From Yaniella flava (GTDB lineage: Bacteria > Actinomycetota > Actinomycetes > Actinomycetales > Micrococcaceae), in contig NZ_BAAAMN010000016.1 of NCBI RefSeq assembly GCF_039529295.1, forward strand, positions 1 to 64,000: 64,000 nucleotides of DNA, written 5' to 3'. Below, in pieces: positions 8,356 to 17,573 of the stretch. The position numbers and the translations under genes were made by a program. Within the stretch, counting starts at the first letter, position 1, and each line of letters starts with the position of its first letter. Below the pieces are notes generated by a model. The model worked only from the letters and a program-made list of their open reading frames with translations, was not told the origin of the DNA and made no database searches.

Positions 8356-8850
8356 ATGAGCAACACACCTGAACCCCGTTGGTTGGATGAAGAAGAAGAC
8401 TTTACCTGGAGGGCCGTGTGGTCGTTAATGACTTGGCTGCCGGTCAAACTGGAAGCTCAGTTGCGTGAAGACCATGGGCTAAGTTTGTATGAGTACTATG
8501 CGCTCTCACAAATCTCGGAAGCCCCGAACCGCGCGATACGACTCAGTGAGCTGGCCGGTATCACGAATATGACGTTGTCGCACCTATCCAGGGTGATCTC
8601 ACGGATGATGAAGGCCGGTTGGGTTGAGCGAGTGGTCGATCCCAACGATGGTCGATATACACTGGGCCAATTAACGGATGCAGGGTGGGATAAAGTCGTG
8701 GAAATGGCGCCCGGTCACGTGGAGGCAGTGCGCCATGCGATTTTCGATCAGCTGACTGATGAGCAGATTCATGCGCTAGGCGAAGCCTCTGCTCGAGTTG
8801 CGGAAGCCGTCTCGCCGCATGGCAAGGTCACCGGCCGTCCTGGAAGCTAA
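8356..8850 (+). CDS. MarR-family transcriptional regulator
   Basis: A 164-residue winged-helix regulator. The pattern LREDHGLSLYEYYALSQISEAPNRAIRLSELA is the MarR dimer/HTH start, ITNMTLSHLSRVISRMMKAGWVERVVDPNDGR is the recognition helix plus wing, with the family 'D-x-R' wing tip (DPNDGR), and the C-terminal helix completes the dimer interface. It is divergent from an aldo/keto reductase and probably represses it until a small lipophilic or reactive ligand binds. Downstream lies a short hairpin (8857-8879) and then the relic region, so the gene seems monocistronic. Confidence 0.85.
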   Translation: MSNTPEPRWLDEEEDFTWRAVWSLMTWLPVKLEAQLREDHGLSLYEYYALSQISEAPNRAIRLSELAGITNMTLSHLSRVISRMMKAGWVERVVDPNDGRYTLGQLTDAGWDKVVEMAPGHVEAVRHAIFDQLTDEQIHALGEASARVAEAVSPHGKVTGRPGS

Positions 8851-9032
8851 GCCTCAATCCACCGATCAGATAGGTGGATAGCGTTTGCGGCAGGGAAGGA
8901 TCGATGAGCTGCGATTGCGCATTCTGGGGCTCGGGAAAGTCTCCCGGCTTTGCAGCGGTTGTGTCCACTGATTGGTTTCCGAGCATCGCTCCTGCTGCTT
9001 GGCCTGACGCCCAGCTTCGAGGTGGATGGTGA

Positions 9033-10338
9033 TCATGACACAGCTGGTGGTGGACTCAGCGTATTGTGCCATAACCGGTCAAACGCGGTAGCCCACTTCC
9101 CATGCGTGGGTAAATGGTAAATGCAGTACCAGTTTGCGGGCGCGGTGCGCGAGCCGGGCGGCAATGTTGAGCAGTTTCTGACGCAGACTGACCGTCCTAG
9201 CATTACCCAGGTCGCCACCAGCAAGCGTTCCAGCGGCGCGCGGTAGGTTGCGACTGATCGCAGCAGTCACAAACCAAGCCGCGTTGGCATAAAACTTACC
9301 GGAAGGCATATGGGCCAAGGGTCCTGCTTTTAGGTCTGCAAACACCTACTCGACGACCGTGTGTTGGCCGTGGACCTTATCTGCGGCCACCGTCTCCAGG
9401 ACGGATTTTTAACGGTGGTGAAGAAGACGTGATACCAGTAGGTGGTAAAGAGCTGGCTGTGGGCGGCTACCAGTTTGGTGGCGTTGAGCTCCGGGATACG
9501 ACGCACCACCAACCGGCTAGCCACTTGCTCGCCTTTGGCTTTCGATGAGAATGTGGTGAAAGCAATTTCCGCGACCTGGGGCAGCAGAGACCCACCGACC
9601 AGTGTCTTCTCAAAGATGGCTTGCGGGTACTTGATCCCCATCTATGCATCCGCTGGGGTGTCAGCAATAGCATTCATCACTGCCGCGTTTTGTGGCACAG
9701 TCACCGAGTAGTCGGCTCCAGCCGCGCGAACTGACAGCACCCCGAACCGAGCGAGTTGTTGGCCAAGGATCAACGGTGCGGCTTTGGCTGTGGAAATGGT
9801 GGCAGTCAGCCCGTTGAGACCGCGCAGTGTGTAGTAACCGAGCCCGGCGCCATGTTTGTTGGGCGAAAAGACCTCGATCGCCATGTCATCAAAGTCCACA
9901 AACACCATCTCACGACCGGTGCCATCCGGTGGGCTCACCGGCAACAGCTCGGTCTGGTGGCTCAAGTTGGTCAGGAATCTGGCGGCCACTGCGACCAGCT
10001 GTTTCCCATGCCCATGCGTGTATTCACACAGATGTGAGCCCAGCGTTGAGGGCGCCTACACCGCGGAACAATGATTTCATACCACCATGGCGCAGAATGT
10101 CCCTATTATTAATACTGTCAGCACCAGCAGCCAGCCCAGACACCAGCGACATGATCTTTGCCTCTGGGTTCGCGCCTTTATCCGCCCCAGTATTGAACAC
10201 CGTGAGCCACTGGTCAGCCAGCCGTTTCAGACCAGCATTCTGCGCCAATCGCAACAGTGGCGCAAGTCCTGCCGACGACACGAGATTGCGCTCGTCAAAG
10301 GCATAGGCAATACCCGCAGCAGTGTAATTAAATAACAT
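9033..10338 (-). pseudogene. IS1380-family transposase, multiply disrupted
   Basis: Successive minus-strand segments reconstruct an IS1380 transposase. From the N-terminus they are ERNLVSSAGLAPLLRLAQ..GGMKSLFRGV (10338 to about 10045), APSTLGSHLCEYTHGHGKQLVAVAARFLTNL..MVFVDFDDMAIEV (from about 10050), GADYSVTVPQNAAV, PQVAEIAFTTFSSKAKGEQ..RRIPELNATK, FADLKAGPLAHMPSGKFYANAAW, and THGKWATAFDRLWHNT (to 9033). Lesions seen are a frameshift near 10048, an internal deletion before GADYSVTV that removes the expected DSAYY region, a nonsense codon (Trp to TAG) at 9642-9644, a frameshift near 9410, a second TAG near 9348 and a frameshift near 9110. It is therefore inactive. I could not define terminal inverted repeats. 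Confidence 0.88.
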
Positions 10339-10521
10339 CTCAGAGGTGTCCTGCTGACCCTAATAAGAGTTTTCTCAAAAATCACTATTATCCAAGGTAA
10401 GGGACACTTCTTTAGTTGAAACGCCGCACCCACAGCCAATTTATCGATGGATCTAGGCTAAAGACTCACACCAAGGCGTGAATGAAACCAAAAAGTCTGA
10501 CTTGTTTTTCCTAGCGCTGTT

Positions 10522-10725
10522 TTGAAGCTCTTCAAACCTGGCGGACGTCAAGCGGTTATCGTGCCGGACAGCGTAGTGTTCGACTCCTGTAAAGCACATA
10601 TAGATCTGCGGAAAATGCTGGTTGAGGAGCAGAAGCTGGTCGTCGTATTTAGGCTCTCCTCAGACGTGTTTGAGCAAGATGCTGGTGGTTCTATCGCATG
10701 TCAGTTCTGTCCTAAAACCAACCAG
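10522..10725 (+). pseudogene. Fragment of type I restriction-modification methylase HsdM
   Basis: The translation [40 protein letters not shown] and then VFEQDAGGSIACQFCPKTN follows the region of HsdM downstream of its NPPF motif, where the family reads LKPGGRAAVIVPDGVLFGS and [35 protein letters not shown]. Only about 65 residues remain, without the SAM-binding or NPPF motifs, and the frame then continues into unrelated sequence. It is the residue of a lost restriction system. No hsdS or hsdR is present. Confidence 0.72.
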
Positions 10726-10779
10726 GCGGCATTTGTAATGTCTTGTCCTCCTGAACGTTTCGGCTGCCTACGGCATCGC

Positions 10780-10975
10780 CGCAGTTTCATGGAATATTTT
10801 CGGGGGCGTATAACCACCAACACCGCTATCCCGGGATCGACTTCCATACCCCAGCTGACGTGCACTTTAACCTCACTGCACAAGTCCACCAAGCCCCCAC
10901 AGAGCCATGCAAGCCGCTTGGCCGGCACACCAAGAGCGTTCTGCCCACAACAGATTATGGGCGGGCGGCTTCCTG
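10780..10975 (+). pseudogene. C-terminal remnant of an IS3-family transposase (OrfB)
   Basis: In one plus frame the sequence reads YNHQHRYPGIDFHTPADVHF followed by NLTAQVHQA. This is the signature C-terminus of IS3-group DDE integrases, usually HHSGIGLHTPADVHxG. A one-frame shift then gives LQAAWPAHQERSAHNRL, matching the 'aayaaHPERF' tail. Only the last 60 or so residues survive, frameshifted and without the catalytic DDE. It directly follows the hsdM fragment. Confidence 0.72.
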
Positions 10976-11163
10976 GGACAGGTGGAATTTCTGGATATTA
11001 GCGTAGAGCGACCTACTTCTCGGCTGGATCTGATTGTCATTGCAACGCTAGCCAGTAGATGGAGCTATAGTAAAAAGTCTTGCCATTGGGTCGGACGCTA
11101 GTATCTTGCTGCCAACTACCTCCAGCCCCGGCCTCGATCTACTCCGGTTTAACATACCCAACG

Positions 11164-11922
11164 CTAGAGTGACCATCCTCCATCAACTGACAGCACTGTA
11201 CCGGTGCAGTAGGTCGCATCTTCCGCAAGAAAGACTGCGGCTTTGGCAATTTCATCTGCCGTTCCAAACCTGCCCATTAGTGTTTCCGCATGGATTTTTT
11301 CGCGAGCTCCCTCTGGCACAGCAGAAGTCATGTCAGTGTCGACGAATCCCGGCGCAAGAATATTAACCCGAATGCCATCTCGTCCGAGTTCTTTTGCAAG
11401 AGAGCGGCCGAAACCAACCATTGCCGCTTTGGCGGAGCCGTATGCTGTGTCGCCAGCGTGTCCTATCAAGCCGACTACAGAAGAAATCAGGACGATGCTC
11501 GGGGCATCACTTTTCCGCAGTTCGGGCAGGACTGCGCGAGTCAATTGTGCCAGTGAGCTGATATTCGCCTCAATGACACTCCACCAATCGTCGTGGGAGA
11601 CCTTGTCGATTCTGCCACCTTTCCAAAGGCCCGCATTGACAACCACCCCGTCGAGATGACCGAATTGGCGCACCATGGCCTGGACAGCCTGTTCTGCGGA
11701 GTCAGTCGAGCTCAACTGATAACGAATTGGGGCGACGTGGTCACCAAATTCTTCAGCCAACGCTTGGGCTCGTTCTGGGCTGGAGTTGTATGTGGCGCCT
11801 ACCGCAATGTTTCGTTCAGCTAGGCGGCGAACGATCTGAGATCCGATACCGCGGGAGCCACCGGTTACGAGAACGGTCCGACGGCGTGGTGCCTCTTTTT
11901 TATCTGGTAAATAACTAGTCAT
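11164..11922 (-). CDS. SDR-family oxidoreductase (FabG-like)
   Basis: A 252-residue classical short-chain dehydrogenase/reductase. The cofactor motif TGGSRGIG lies near residues 20-27, NAG in VVVNAGLW, the catalytic Ser in LISSVVGLIG and YGSAK (Tyr-x3-Lys) near 155; the C-terminal APGFVDTDMTS and GTVLSVDGGW segments complete the Rossmann fold. It is divergent from the racemase gene 11998-13161, and a 16-bp palindrome (11931-11946) lies 9 bp before its ATG. It probably reduces or oxidises a 3-hydroxyacyl intermediate of the CoA-ester pathway encoded around it. The basic arginine-rich N-terminus (KKEAPRRRTV) is slightly longer than FabG. Confidence 0.83.
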   Translation of the reverse strand: MTSYLPDKKEAPRRRTVLVTGGSRGIGSQIVRRLAERNIAVGATYNSSPERAQALAEEFGDHVAPIRYQLSSTDSAEQAVQAMVRQFGHLDGVVVNAGLWKGGRIDKVSHDDWWSVIEANISSLAQLTRAVLPELRKSDAPSIVLISSVVGLIGHAGDTAYGSAKAAMVGFGRSLAKELGRDGIRVNILAPGFVDTDMTSAVPEGAREKIHAETLMGRFGTADEIAKAAVFLAEDATYCTGTVLSVDGGWSL

Positions 11923-11930
11923 ATTGGTAT

Positions 11931-11946
11931 TGTATCGACTAGTACA
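11931..11946. promoter_or_regulatory. Operator-like palindrome A (TGTATCGACTAGTACA)
   Basis: Nearly perfect TGTA..TACA palindrome in the divergent promoter of the SDR and racemase genes. Related 16-mers lie at 16574-16589 and 19015-19030, always upstream of catabolic genes of this cluster. A half-site CCAGTACA follows at 11972-11979. It is the likely binding site of the TetR regulator at 16638-17255. Confidence 0.5.
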
Positions 11947-11997
11947 TTTTCTTCAAGAGTTAGTTAAGACGCCAGTACATGGAAGTTGGAGGCGGGA

Positions 11998-13161
11998 ATG
12001 AGCAATGCAGAAACAGCGGCTGCGGGCAAATCGGGAGCTTTAGCTGGTATTCGAATCCTTGAACTAGGTGGTATCGGTCCGGGGCCTTTTTGTGGGATGT
12101 TGCTCGCTGATCTAGGTGCTGAAGTGGTGCAAGTGAAACCTCCTGGTGCGGTTGGAACTGAACAAGCAGGGGAAGTGCTCAATCGAGGACGTCGGTCACT
12201 CACTCTCGATTTGAAAGAAGAAGCAGGTCGGGAGATCGCCCTGAAAATTGCCTCTGAAAGCCACGCAGTTATAGAAGGCTTCCGTCCAGGAGTTGCCGAA
12301 CGTCTTGGCCTGGGGCCTAAGGACTGCGCAGCACGCAATCCGGGAATCGTGTACGGTCGAATGACCGGTTGGGGCCAATCGGGACCTCTGTCAGACTACG
12401 CTGGTCATGACATAAACTACATTGGCCTTACAGGCGCGTTAGACGCAATAGGATTGCGCGATGGACCGCCTGTTCCTCCGTTGAACCTAGTCGGAGACTT
12501 CGGCGGTGGTGGTGTTTACCTTGCTCTCGGAGTTGTGAGCGCGGTCTGGGAAGCTTCCCAGTCTGGCGTCGGTCAGGTCGTCGATGCATCTATCGTCGAC
12601 GGTACAGCTTCGCTATTGGCAATGCTCATGGGAATGCGTAGTACAGGCGAGTGGAATGGTGCTCGCGGCGAAAACCTGCTTGATGGGGGAGCGCACTTTT
12701 ATGGAGTTTACGAATGTTCTGATGGAAGGTACATGTCAGTTGGCTCCATCGAATCGAAATTTTATGACCAATTACTTGGTGGGCTTCAGCTAGAGGACCC
12801 ACCTGACGTGGATCGGCTGTCCTCCTATGAGTGGCCGCGACTGCGTAGTCGAGTAGAGCAAGCTTTCCGCGCTCGACCACAGCAAGAATGGACCGAAATC
12901 TTCGCCAATCTTGATGCATGTGTCACGCCGGTTCTTACGATTGAAGAGGCGCAAAATCATCCTCATAACCAGGACCGTCGGTACATTGAGGAACATCATG
13001 GCGTAATGCAACCTGGGCCCGCACCGAGATTCTCTCGAAGTCACGCTCAGGGTGCGAGGGCAGTTCCTCGAATTGGACAGCACACGGATGATATTTTGGG
13101 CCGTATCGGTATAGGGAAGGACGACATCGATGCCTTGAGATCGAAGGGAGTCATTGGTTGA
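11998..13161 (+). CDS. Alpha-methylacyl-CoA racemase-like family III CoA-transferase
   Basis: A 387-residue CaiB/BaiF (family III) protein. It has the racemase subgroup signature rather than the transferase one: GHDINYIGLTGALDAIG with the catalytic His, PVPPLNLVGDFGGGG with the Asp, and ENLLDGGAHFYGVYECSDGR, which in AMACR/Mcr carries the catalytic Glu neighbourhood. The N-terminus ALAGIRILELGGIGPGPFCGMLLADLGAEV is the CoA-binding Rossmann half. ATG 11998 has GGAGG five bases upstream. AMACR-type enzymes invert the alpha-methyl centre of branched acyl-CoAs so that beta-oxidation can proceed. With the ligase, dehydrogenase, SDR and thiolase nearby, breakdown of a methyl-branched acid is likely (inference). 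Confidence 0.83.
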   Translation: MSNAETAAAGKSGALAGIRILELGGIGPGPFCGMLLADLGAEVVQVKPPGAVGTEQAGEVLNRGRRSLTLDLKEEAGREIALKIASESHAVIEGFRPGVAERLGLGPKDCAARNPGIVYGRMTGWGQSGPLSDYAGHDINYIGLTGALDAIGLRDGPPVPPLNLVGDFGGGGVYLALGVVSAVWEASQSGVGQVVDASIVDGTASLLAMLMGMRSTGEWNGARGENLLDGGAHFYGVYECSDGRYMSVGSIESKFYDQLLGGLQLEDPPDVDRLSSYEWPRLRSRVEQAFRARPQQEWTEIFANLDACVTPVLTIEEAQNHPHNQDRRYIEEHHGVMQPGPAPRFSRSHAQGARAVPRIGQHTDDILGRIGIGKDDIDALRSKGVIG

Positions 13162-13862
13162 AACCGTTTCCAAAGGTGCCGGAGCTGGCCATACTTATGA
13201 CTCCATATGGGTGATACCCGATAGGTCTCGAGGGCAAATGAATATACGGCTCGTTGCGAGTCATTGGTTGGCGCCAGGCAGGATCGGTAACGTCGACGGC
13301 GAGCGCTACTCGCAGGTATCGCCGAATATTTAGACGCGCATATCTGCGGTGCGTTAGCGCATGTTGTGGCTGCCGGTTTCAACCCAGATGATGTTTGTGC
13401 ACATCGGTCTATGAAGGACGAACGTTGATCGAAGTGCAACAGGCCCGACTCCACCCCACGCAGGCCAGCCGCCTCGGCGGCACCGGATCCCGGCCTGGCT
13501 ACGATACCACTCCGCGAAAATCTCTTGTTTCGGGTCAATGGTGCGGGTTAACAGCCCTTGTGAGCGAACCGTGAGGCTCTTGTTCACTCGAATATTGCGT
13601 AGCCTTATGAGATAACCGTCGAGGAGTCCGGCATGAACCTAGATATTGGGCGGCACTGTTTGCCACCATCCACTGGCTCTGAACAAGCCCATCGGAAAAT
13701 CGGCCGGTGGCTCTCACTAGCACCATGAGTGGGCTCCGGTACTGAGAATATTCAGGCAAATTCACCTTTGGTCGTGTATCAATAGTAACGTCCCGTGATT
13801 GGTTGTGTGTTCCAACTGAGCATGGTGATATGCAGCAGGTCATGTGGGGGACAGACAAAGCG
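13162..13862. other. 700-bp interval without a recognisable gene
   Basis: Short open frames exist on both strands, but none shows a family motif, a good ribosome binding site or sensible composition. I see no transposase, tRNA or terminator with a T-run. It may be decayed sequence left at the junction of the catabolic cluster. Confidence 0.5.
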
Positions 13863-14846
13863 TTAATCAACCATTGAAATAATGACTTTCCCTCGAAGTC
13901 CGCCGGCTCTAAACCGATTAAAGGCGGCAATCGAGTCTTCAAGGGAATGAATATTCGCTATGGGCGGGACAAGGGTTTTGTTTGAAACCATGGGAAGCAT
14001 TTCGTGAAACGCGCGCCCCAAGAGCTGCGGCCTCCTATCTCGATAATCTGTCAGCTGGAAGCCATGAACTGAAATATTCTTCACTAGTATGTGACCTGGT
14101 TTGATCTCAGGCTGACTGCCGGAAGCGAACCCTGTTATGACAATATTGCCTTCCCAACCTGTCGCACGAATGACTTGTTTGAGCACGTCTCCACCTACAG
14201 ACTCTAAGGTGATATCAACACCCTGTCCGTCTGTAATGTGCATTATATCGTCACGCAAGGTACTTGGTGTTGAGGTTAGAACATGGTGAGCGCCGAGACT
14301 CCTTGCAAGATCAGCGCGATCGTTGTCCCGAGCAAGAGCGATCACCGTGTTCGCACCGTACGCGTTTGCCAAGTCAACACCTGCAGAACCTACGCCACCT
14401 CCGGCACCGGTGATTAGTACGGTATCTGACGCGCGGAGGCCGGCTCGATGCATCAAGCCGATCCAAGCAGTAGCGTAGACCACGCTGAAAGCTGCTGCAT
14501 CGATGTAAGTCACTTCATCGGGTAGTGCATAAATTTGGTGTTCGGTGGCTATAACTTTTTCGGCGTGGCCGCCGTGAGGCACCAAGGCTAGTACTCGATC
14601 ATCGATCCTGAACTTCGATGACCTGTTTCCAACTGCTGCCACCCGGCCAGCAACTTCAATCCCCGGGGTAAACGGCAATTTTGGCAGCGCCTGGTACGTT
14701 CCGTCGATCACCATGAGATCAGGGTAATTGATACTTGAAGCCTGAACGTCAATGAGGACTTCGTCGGACTTTGGAGTGGGGTTAGGTAACTCTAACAATT
14801 CTATAGACTCAGGCTTACCGAATTCTCGAACGGTTAATGCGCGCAT
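13863..14846 (-). CDS. Zinc-independent alcohol dehydrogenase / NADPH:quinone oxidoreductase family enzyme
   Basis: A 327-residue MDR-superfamily protein of the quinone-oxidoreductase branch. The GroES-like N-terminal domain includes VQASSINYPDLMVIDGTY and FTPGIEVAGRVAAVG but lacks the structural-zinc cysteines. The Rossmann domain starts with VLITGAGGGVGSAGVDLA, and the C-terminal part contains ENIVITGFASGSQPEI-like sequence and GLRGKVIISM. Such enzymes reduce quinones or the double bond of enoyl/acrylyl-CoA-type substrates with NADPH. It follows the acyl-CoA ligase by 40 bp on the same strand, so the two form an operon. An enoyl-CoA reductase role is possible. Confidence 0.8.
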   Translation of the reverse strand: MRALTVREFGKPESIELLELPNPTPKSDEVLIDVQASSINYPDLMVIDGTYQALPKLPFTPGIEVAGRVAAVGNRSSKFRIDDRVLALVPHGGHAEKVIATEHQIYALPDEVTYIDAAAFSVVYATAWIGLMHRAGLRASDTVLITGAGGGVGSAGVDLANAYGANTVIALARDNDRADLARSLGAHHVLTSTPSTLRDDIMHITDGQGVDITLESVGGDVLKQVIRATGWEGNIVITGFASGSQPEIKPGHILVKNISVHGFQLTDYRDRRPQLLGRAFHEMLPMVSNKTLVPPIANIHSLEDSIAAFNRFRAGGLRGKVIISMVD

Positions 14847-14886
14847 AGACTTCCTCTTTGTTGAGCCCGTTGTTAAATTGATCTTC

Positions 14887-16524
14887 TTACGTTGCTGTCT
14901 TTGAAGCCTCTATAGACTTAAGCGACGCACGGCGGAGCTTACCTGTGGCGGTGCGGGGCAACTCGTCCAGGAATTCGACGATACGTGGATACGCGTGCCT
15001 GCCGATTCTGTCGCGCACCGCATTCTGAAGGCGTTTGATCAGGTCACTTTCAGGTGTCGCATCAGATGCTTTCACGAGAACCGCGCGGACGATTTGACCG
15101 CGGCTGGGATCTGGTTCTGCGACCACCGCAGCCTCATCGACCCCTGGATCTTCGAGTAGCACTGCCTCAACCTCGGCAGGACCCACGTTATAGCCTGATG
15201 TGACGATGATATCGTCGGCACGCCCCAGAAAGCGCCATCCTCCGTTCTCAGTGCGCTCCAATAAATCATCTGTGATGTAATACCCCTCTTCCCAACGAGA
15301 GTCCCAAGTCTCTGGGACATTGTCGTAGCCAATGGACAATTGGAAGCGCGGCTTCTGTATTGCAAGTTGACCAGGGCCATTTTTAACTTCATGGCCTTCG
15401 GTGTTCACCAATTTCACATGGAAACCTGGGATTGGTGCAGACAAGGCACCTGGCTCATCGTCGTCCGTTTTGACTAGGTCGCCAAGGACCATGCCGAGCT
15501 CGGTTAAGCCGTATCCATCGCGTAGAGGCGAACCTGTGAGTTCTCGCCAGCGATTTGCTGTTTCTTCGTCAAGCGGCTCCCCGGCGCTGTTGGCGCCGCG
15601 AAGACTTTGCGGTAATCCTGAACGTGTGGCAGTGGCTAAGAGACGACGGTAAGCGCTGGGGGCACTTGAAATGAAGGTGGCTTGTTCTTCCTTCATCAGT
15701 TGCACCCATGCTTTCGGGTCAAAATCGCCAGTGTAAATAATACGTGTCACACCTAAAGCCATGGGTGTGACCCCGGTTGTATAGAGACCGTATGACCAGC
15801 CAGGGTCGCTAGTAGCAAAGAGTATGTCAGTCTTGTCCACGCCAAAGACACTGAGGGTATACGGCATTAACGCAACGAACCCTGAGTGGGGAATGATACA
15901 AGCTTTGGGGGTACTCGTAGTTCCGCTTGTGTACATGAGTGTAGCCGGAGTGTCGCGATTTGTATTGGCAATAGAAAAGTCCGGATTGCACCGTTCCAGT
16001 TCGGCCCAGTAACTGACATCACCTTGGCGAAGCCCGATCCCGCGGGGACCGGCTACAGTGAATATGCTGATCCCATTGGACAATTGTTGTTTGGCATCGC
16101 CGAGGGTGTCGCGCCATTGATGACCAACGACGATGGCCTTGGAACCCGAATCTTCCAAACGCTCTGATATGGCGTCGGAACCAAAACCAACAAACAGTGG
16201 AACGTACACAAGACCCGTTTTCCAGGCAGCTAACGCCGTAATCCACGTTTCGATTTGACGGGATAGCATTCCTGCAACTCGATCGCCGCGTTTGAGACCA
16301 GCCTCTTTAAACATCGTTGAAGCTTTGGCTACTTCCATCGAGAGTTGATGGTAAGTCCAAAATTCTTTGGTGCCGTCAGCGTTCCGGAGGATCATGGCTA
16401 ACTTGCTGCGGTCGTTTGCCCACTTGCCGCAGACATCTACATACGTATTAAAATCTTCATCCGGGTCCTGGACCAGGTGCTCGGCTACCTGGTCCCAAGC
16501 CTCGTCAATCTTGCGTTGTTCCAT
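14887..16524 (-). CDS. Acyl-CoA synthetase (AMP-forming ligase)
   Basis: A 545-residue ANL-superfamily adenylating enzyme that activates a carboxylate to acyl-AMP and then acyl-CoA. The P-loop is MYTSGTTSTPKACIIPHSGF (near 210-230), the A4/A5 core includes DGYGLTELG, the hinge Asp lies in YYITDDLLER, GRADDIIVTSGYNVGP is the A8 loop and the catalytic Lys lies in LPRTATGKLRR near the C-terminus. Overall similarity is to benzoate/medium-chain and acetoacetyl-type ligases; the acyl chain is not predictable. A palindrome (16574-16589) sits about 50 bp upstream, between this gene and tetR. It is the likely entry step of the pathway. Confidence 0.86.
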   Translation of the reverse strand: MEQRKIDEAWDQVAEHLVQDPDEDFNTYVDVCGKWANDRSKLAMILRNADGTKEFWTYHQLSMEVAKASTMFKEAGLKRGDRVAGMLSRQIETWITALAAWKTGLVYVPLFVGFGSDAISERLEDSGSKAIVVGHQWRDTLGDAKQQLSNGISIFTVAGPRGIGLRQGDVSYWAELERCNPDFSIANTNRDTPATLMYTSGTTSTPKACIIPHSGFVALMPYTLSVFGVDKTDILFATSDPGWSYGLYTTGVTPMALGVTRIIYTGDFDPKAWVQLMKEEQATFISSAPSAYRRLLATATRSGLPQSLRGANSAGEPLDEETANRWRELTGSPLRDGYGLTELGMVLGDLVKTDDDEPGALSAPIPGFHVKLVNTEGHEVKNGPGQLAIQKPRFQLSIGYDNVPETWDSRWEEGYYITDDLLERTENGGWRFLGRADDIIVTSGYNVGPAEVEAVLLEDPGVDEAAVVAEPDPSRGQIVRAVLVKASDATPESDLIKRLQNAVRDRIGRHAYPRIVEFLDELPRTATGKLRRASLKSIEASKTAT

Positions 16525-16573
16525 GGCGAACCACCTCTCTTTTGCGTGCGCTTATAATTTGGGGAAATAGAAT

Positions 16574-16589
16574 TAGACTGGACAGTACA
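16574..16589. promoter_or_regulatory. Operator-like palindrome B (TAGACTGGACAGTACA)
   Basis: Central ACTG-GA-CAGT palindrome with the right half ACAGTACA shared with sites A and C. It lies between tetR and the acyl-CoA ligase gene, where the ligase promoter should be. Confidence 0.45.
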
Positions 16590-16637
16590 TTATCGGTATG
16601 ACCGTGCCATGTGAATTGAGGCACGTATATGTGCAAT

Positions 16638-17255
16638 TTAAGAGTTTGGAGTTATTCCATGCAGCAGAATGTCGCAGAAATGATCAGCGATTTCCTCGGG
16701 GGATTTGTGGCCGTCCGGGTTGATCCAAAGGTAGCTGTAGTTGTGCATCCCGAGTACTGCCTGCACTGTGAGAGAGTCGACTTGATAGAAGTCTCCTGTG
16801 GACTGTCCTTCGTTTAATAGCGTGCGCCAGACGCTGGCAAATCGAGACCGGAGATCTCTCACTTTCTCGCTGCGTCTTCCGCTCAGGGCATGCGCTTCTC
16901 GAAAGTAGACTGTCCACTCTTGTCGATTGTCCGCAATCACCCGCATGAGCTTTCGACTCAGTCGCCGAAAGCGCTCTTCCACGGGCAGCGGAGTATTCAC
17001 TAGTGACTCGCCGTAATCCACCATTTCCTGTACGTGCCGAACACTTAAATCGTAAAGGAGCTGCTCCTTGCTACCGATGTGATAATAGAGTGCGCCGCGA
17101 CCCAAGTTGACGGCATCACCTAATTCACTTAGGCCAGTTGCGTGATAGCCGTTCTGAGAAAAGAGTTCGGCCGCCGTGCGCAGGATGCGCTGTTTCGTCT
17201 CCATGCCTTTAGGCGTATGACCCCTCGTGGAACTAGCGGTTGTGCTTGTGCTCAA
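16638..17255 (-). CDS. TetR/AcrR-family transcriptional regulator
   Basis: A 205-residue TetR-type repressor. The N-terminal HTH is canonical: KGMETKQRILRTAAELFSQN, GYHATGLSELGDAVNLGRGA and LYYHIGSKEQLLYDL. The C-terminal ligand domain has the pattern of KstR2-like regulators, with RRLSRKLMRVIADNRQEWTVYFREAHAL, which in relatives senses acyl-CoA-type metabolites. The start is TTG 17255 with AGGAG six bases upstream. It is located directly upstream of the ligase gene on the same strand. Three related palindromes before cluster promoters are its probable sites, and de-repression by a CoA-ester intermediate is the likely logic (inference). Confidence 0.83.
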   Translation of the reverse strand: MSTSTTASSTRGHTPKGMETKQRILRTAAELFSQNGYHATGLSELGDAVNLGRGALYYHIGSKEQLLYDLSVRHVQEMVDYGESLVNTPLPVEERFRRLSRKLMRVIADNRQEWTVYFREAHALSGRRSEKVRDLRSRFASVWRTLLNEGQSTGDFYQVDSLTVQAVLGMHNYSYLWINPDGHKSPEEIADHFCDILLHGITPNS

Positions 17256-17573
17256 TCACTTCTCCTATAGTATTTTGTTGAATAATTGGAGCAGCCGTGC
17301 TCGGTGCTGGACAGTTTGTTTTTAGCGCTTTGCGGCACGCTGAATGAATGTGCTTGAAAGACGTTGCTTGCCTTATATTTTAACGGTTTGGAAGGGCGTG
17401 GCCCCCGTTTGGCCACTGAATGTGACTCTCGCCGTGTGATGTGGGGTACCGGGTGGGTTAGTACCAGGAAGACGGCTCCCCTCTGCTTACCAAGAACAGC
17501 CATTATTGCGCGAGACCGTTGGGTAAACCTTTATCGCCAAGTCGTTATTGCGAGGTTGTTGATTGTTGGGTAT
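17256..17573. other. 318-bp intergenic interval
   Basis: It lies upstream of tetR and downstream of the MHS transporter gene on the same strand. No gene, T-run terminator or copy of the cluster palindrome is visible. It presumably carries the tetR promoter. Confidence 0.45.

Noticed and set aside
8857..8879. Hairpin ATCCACC/GGTGGAT after marR
   Set aside because: Only 7 bp, with no T-run. Too weak to call a terminator.
10701..10928. A 75-codon minus-strand frame
   Set aside because: It is antisense to the IS3 transposase tail.
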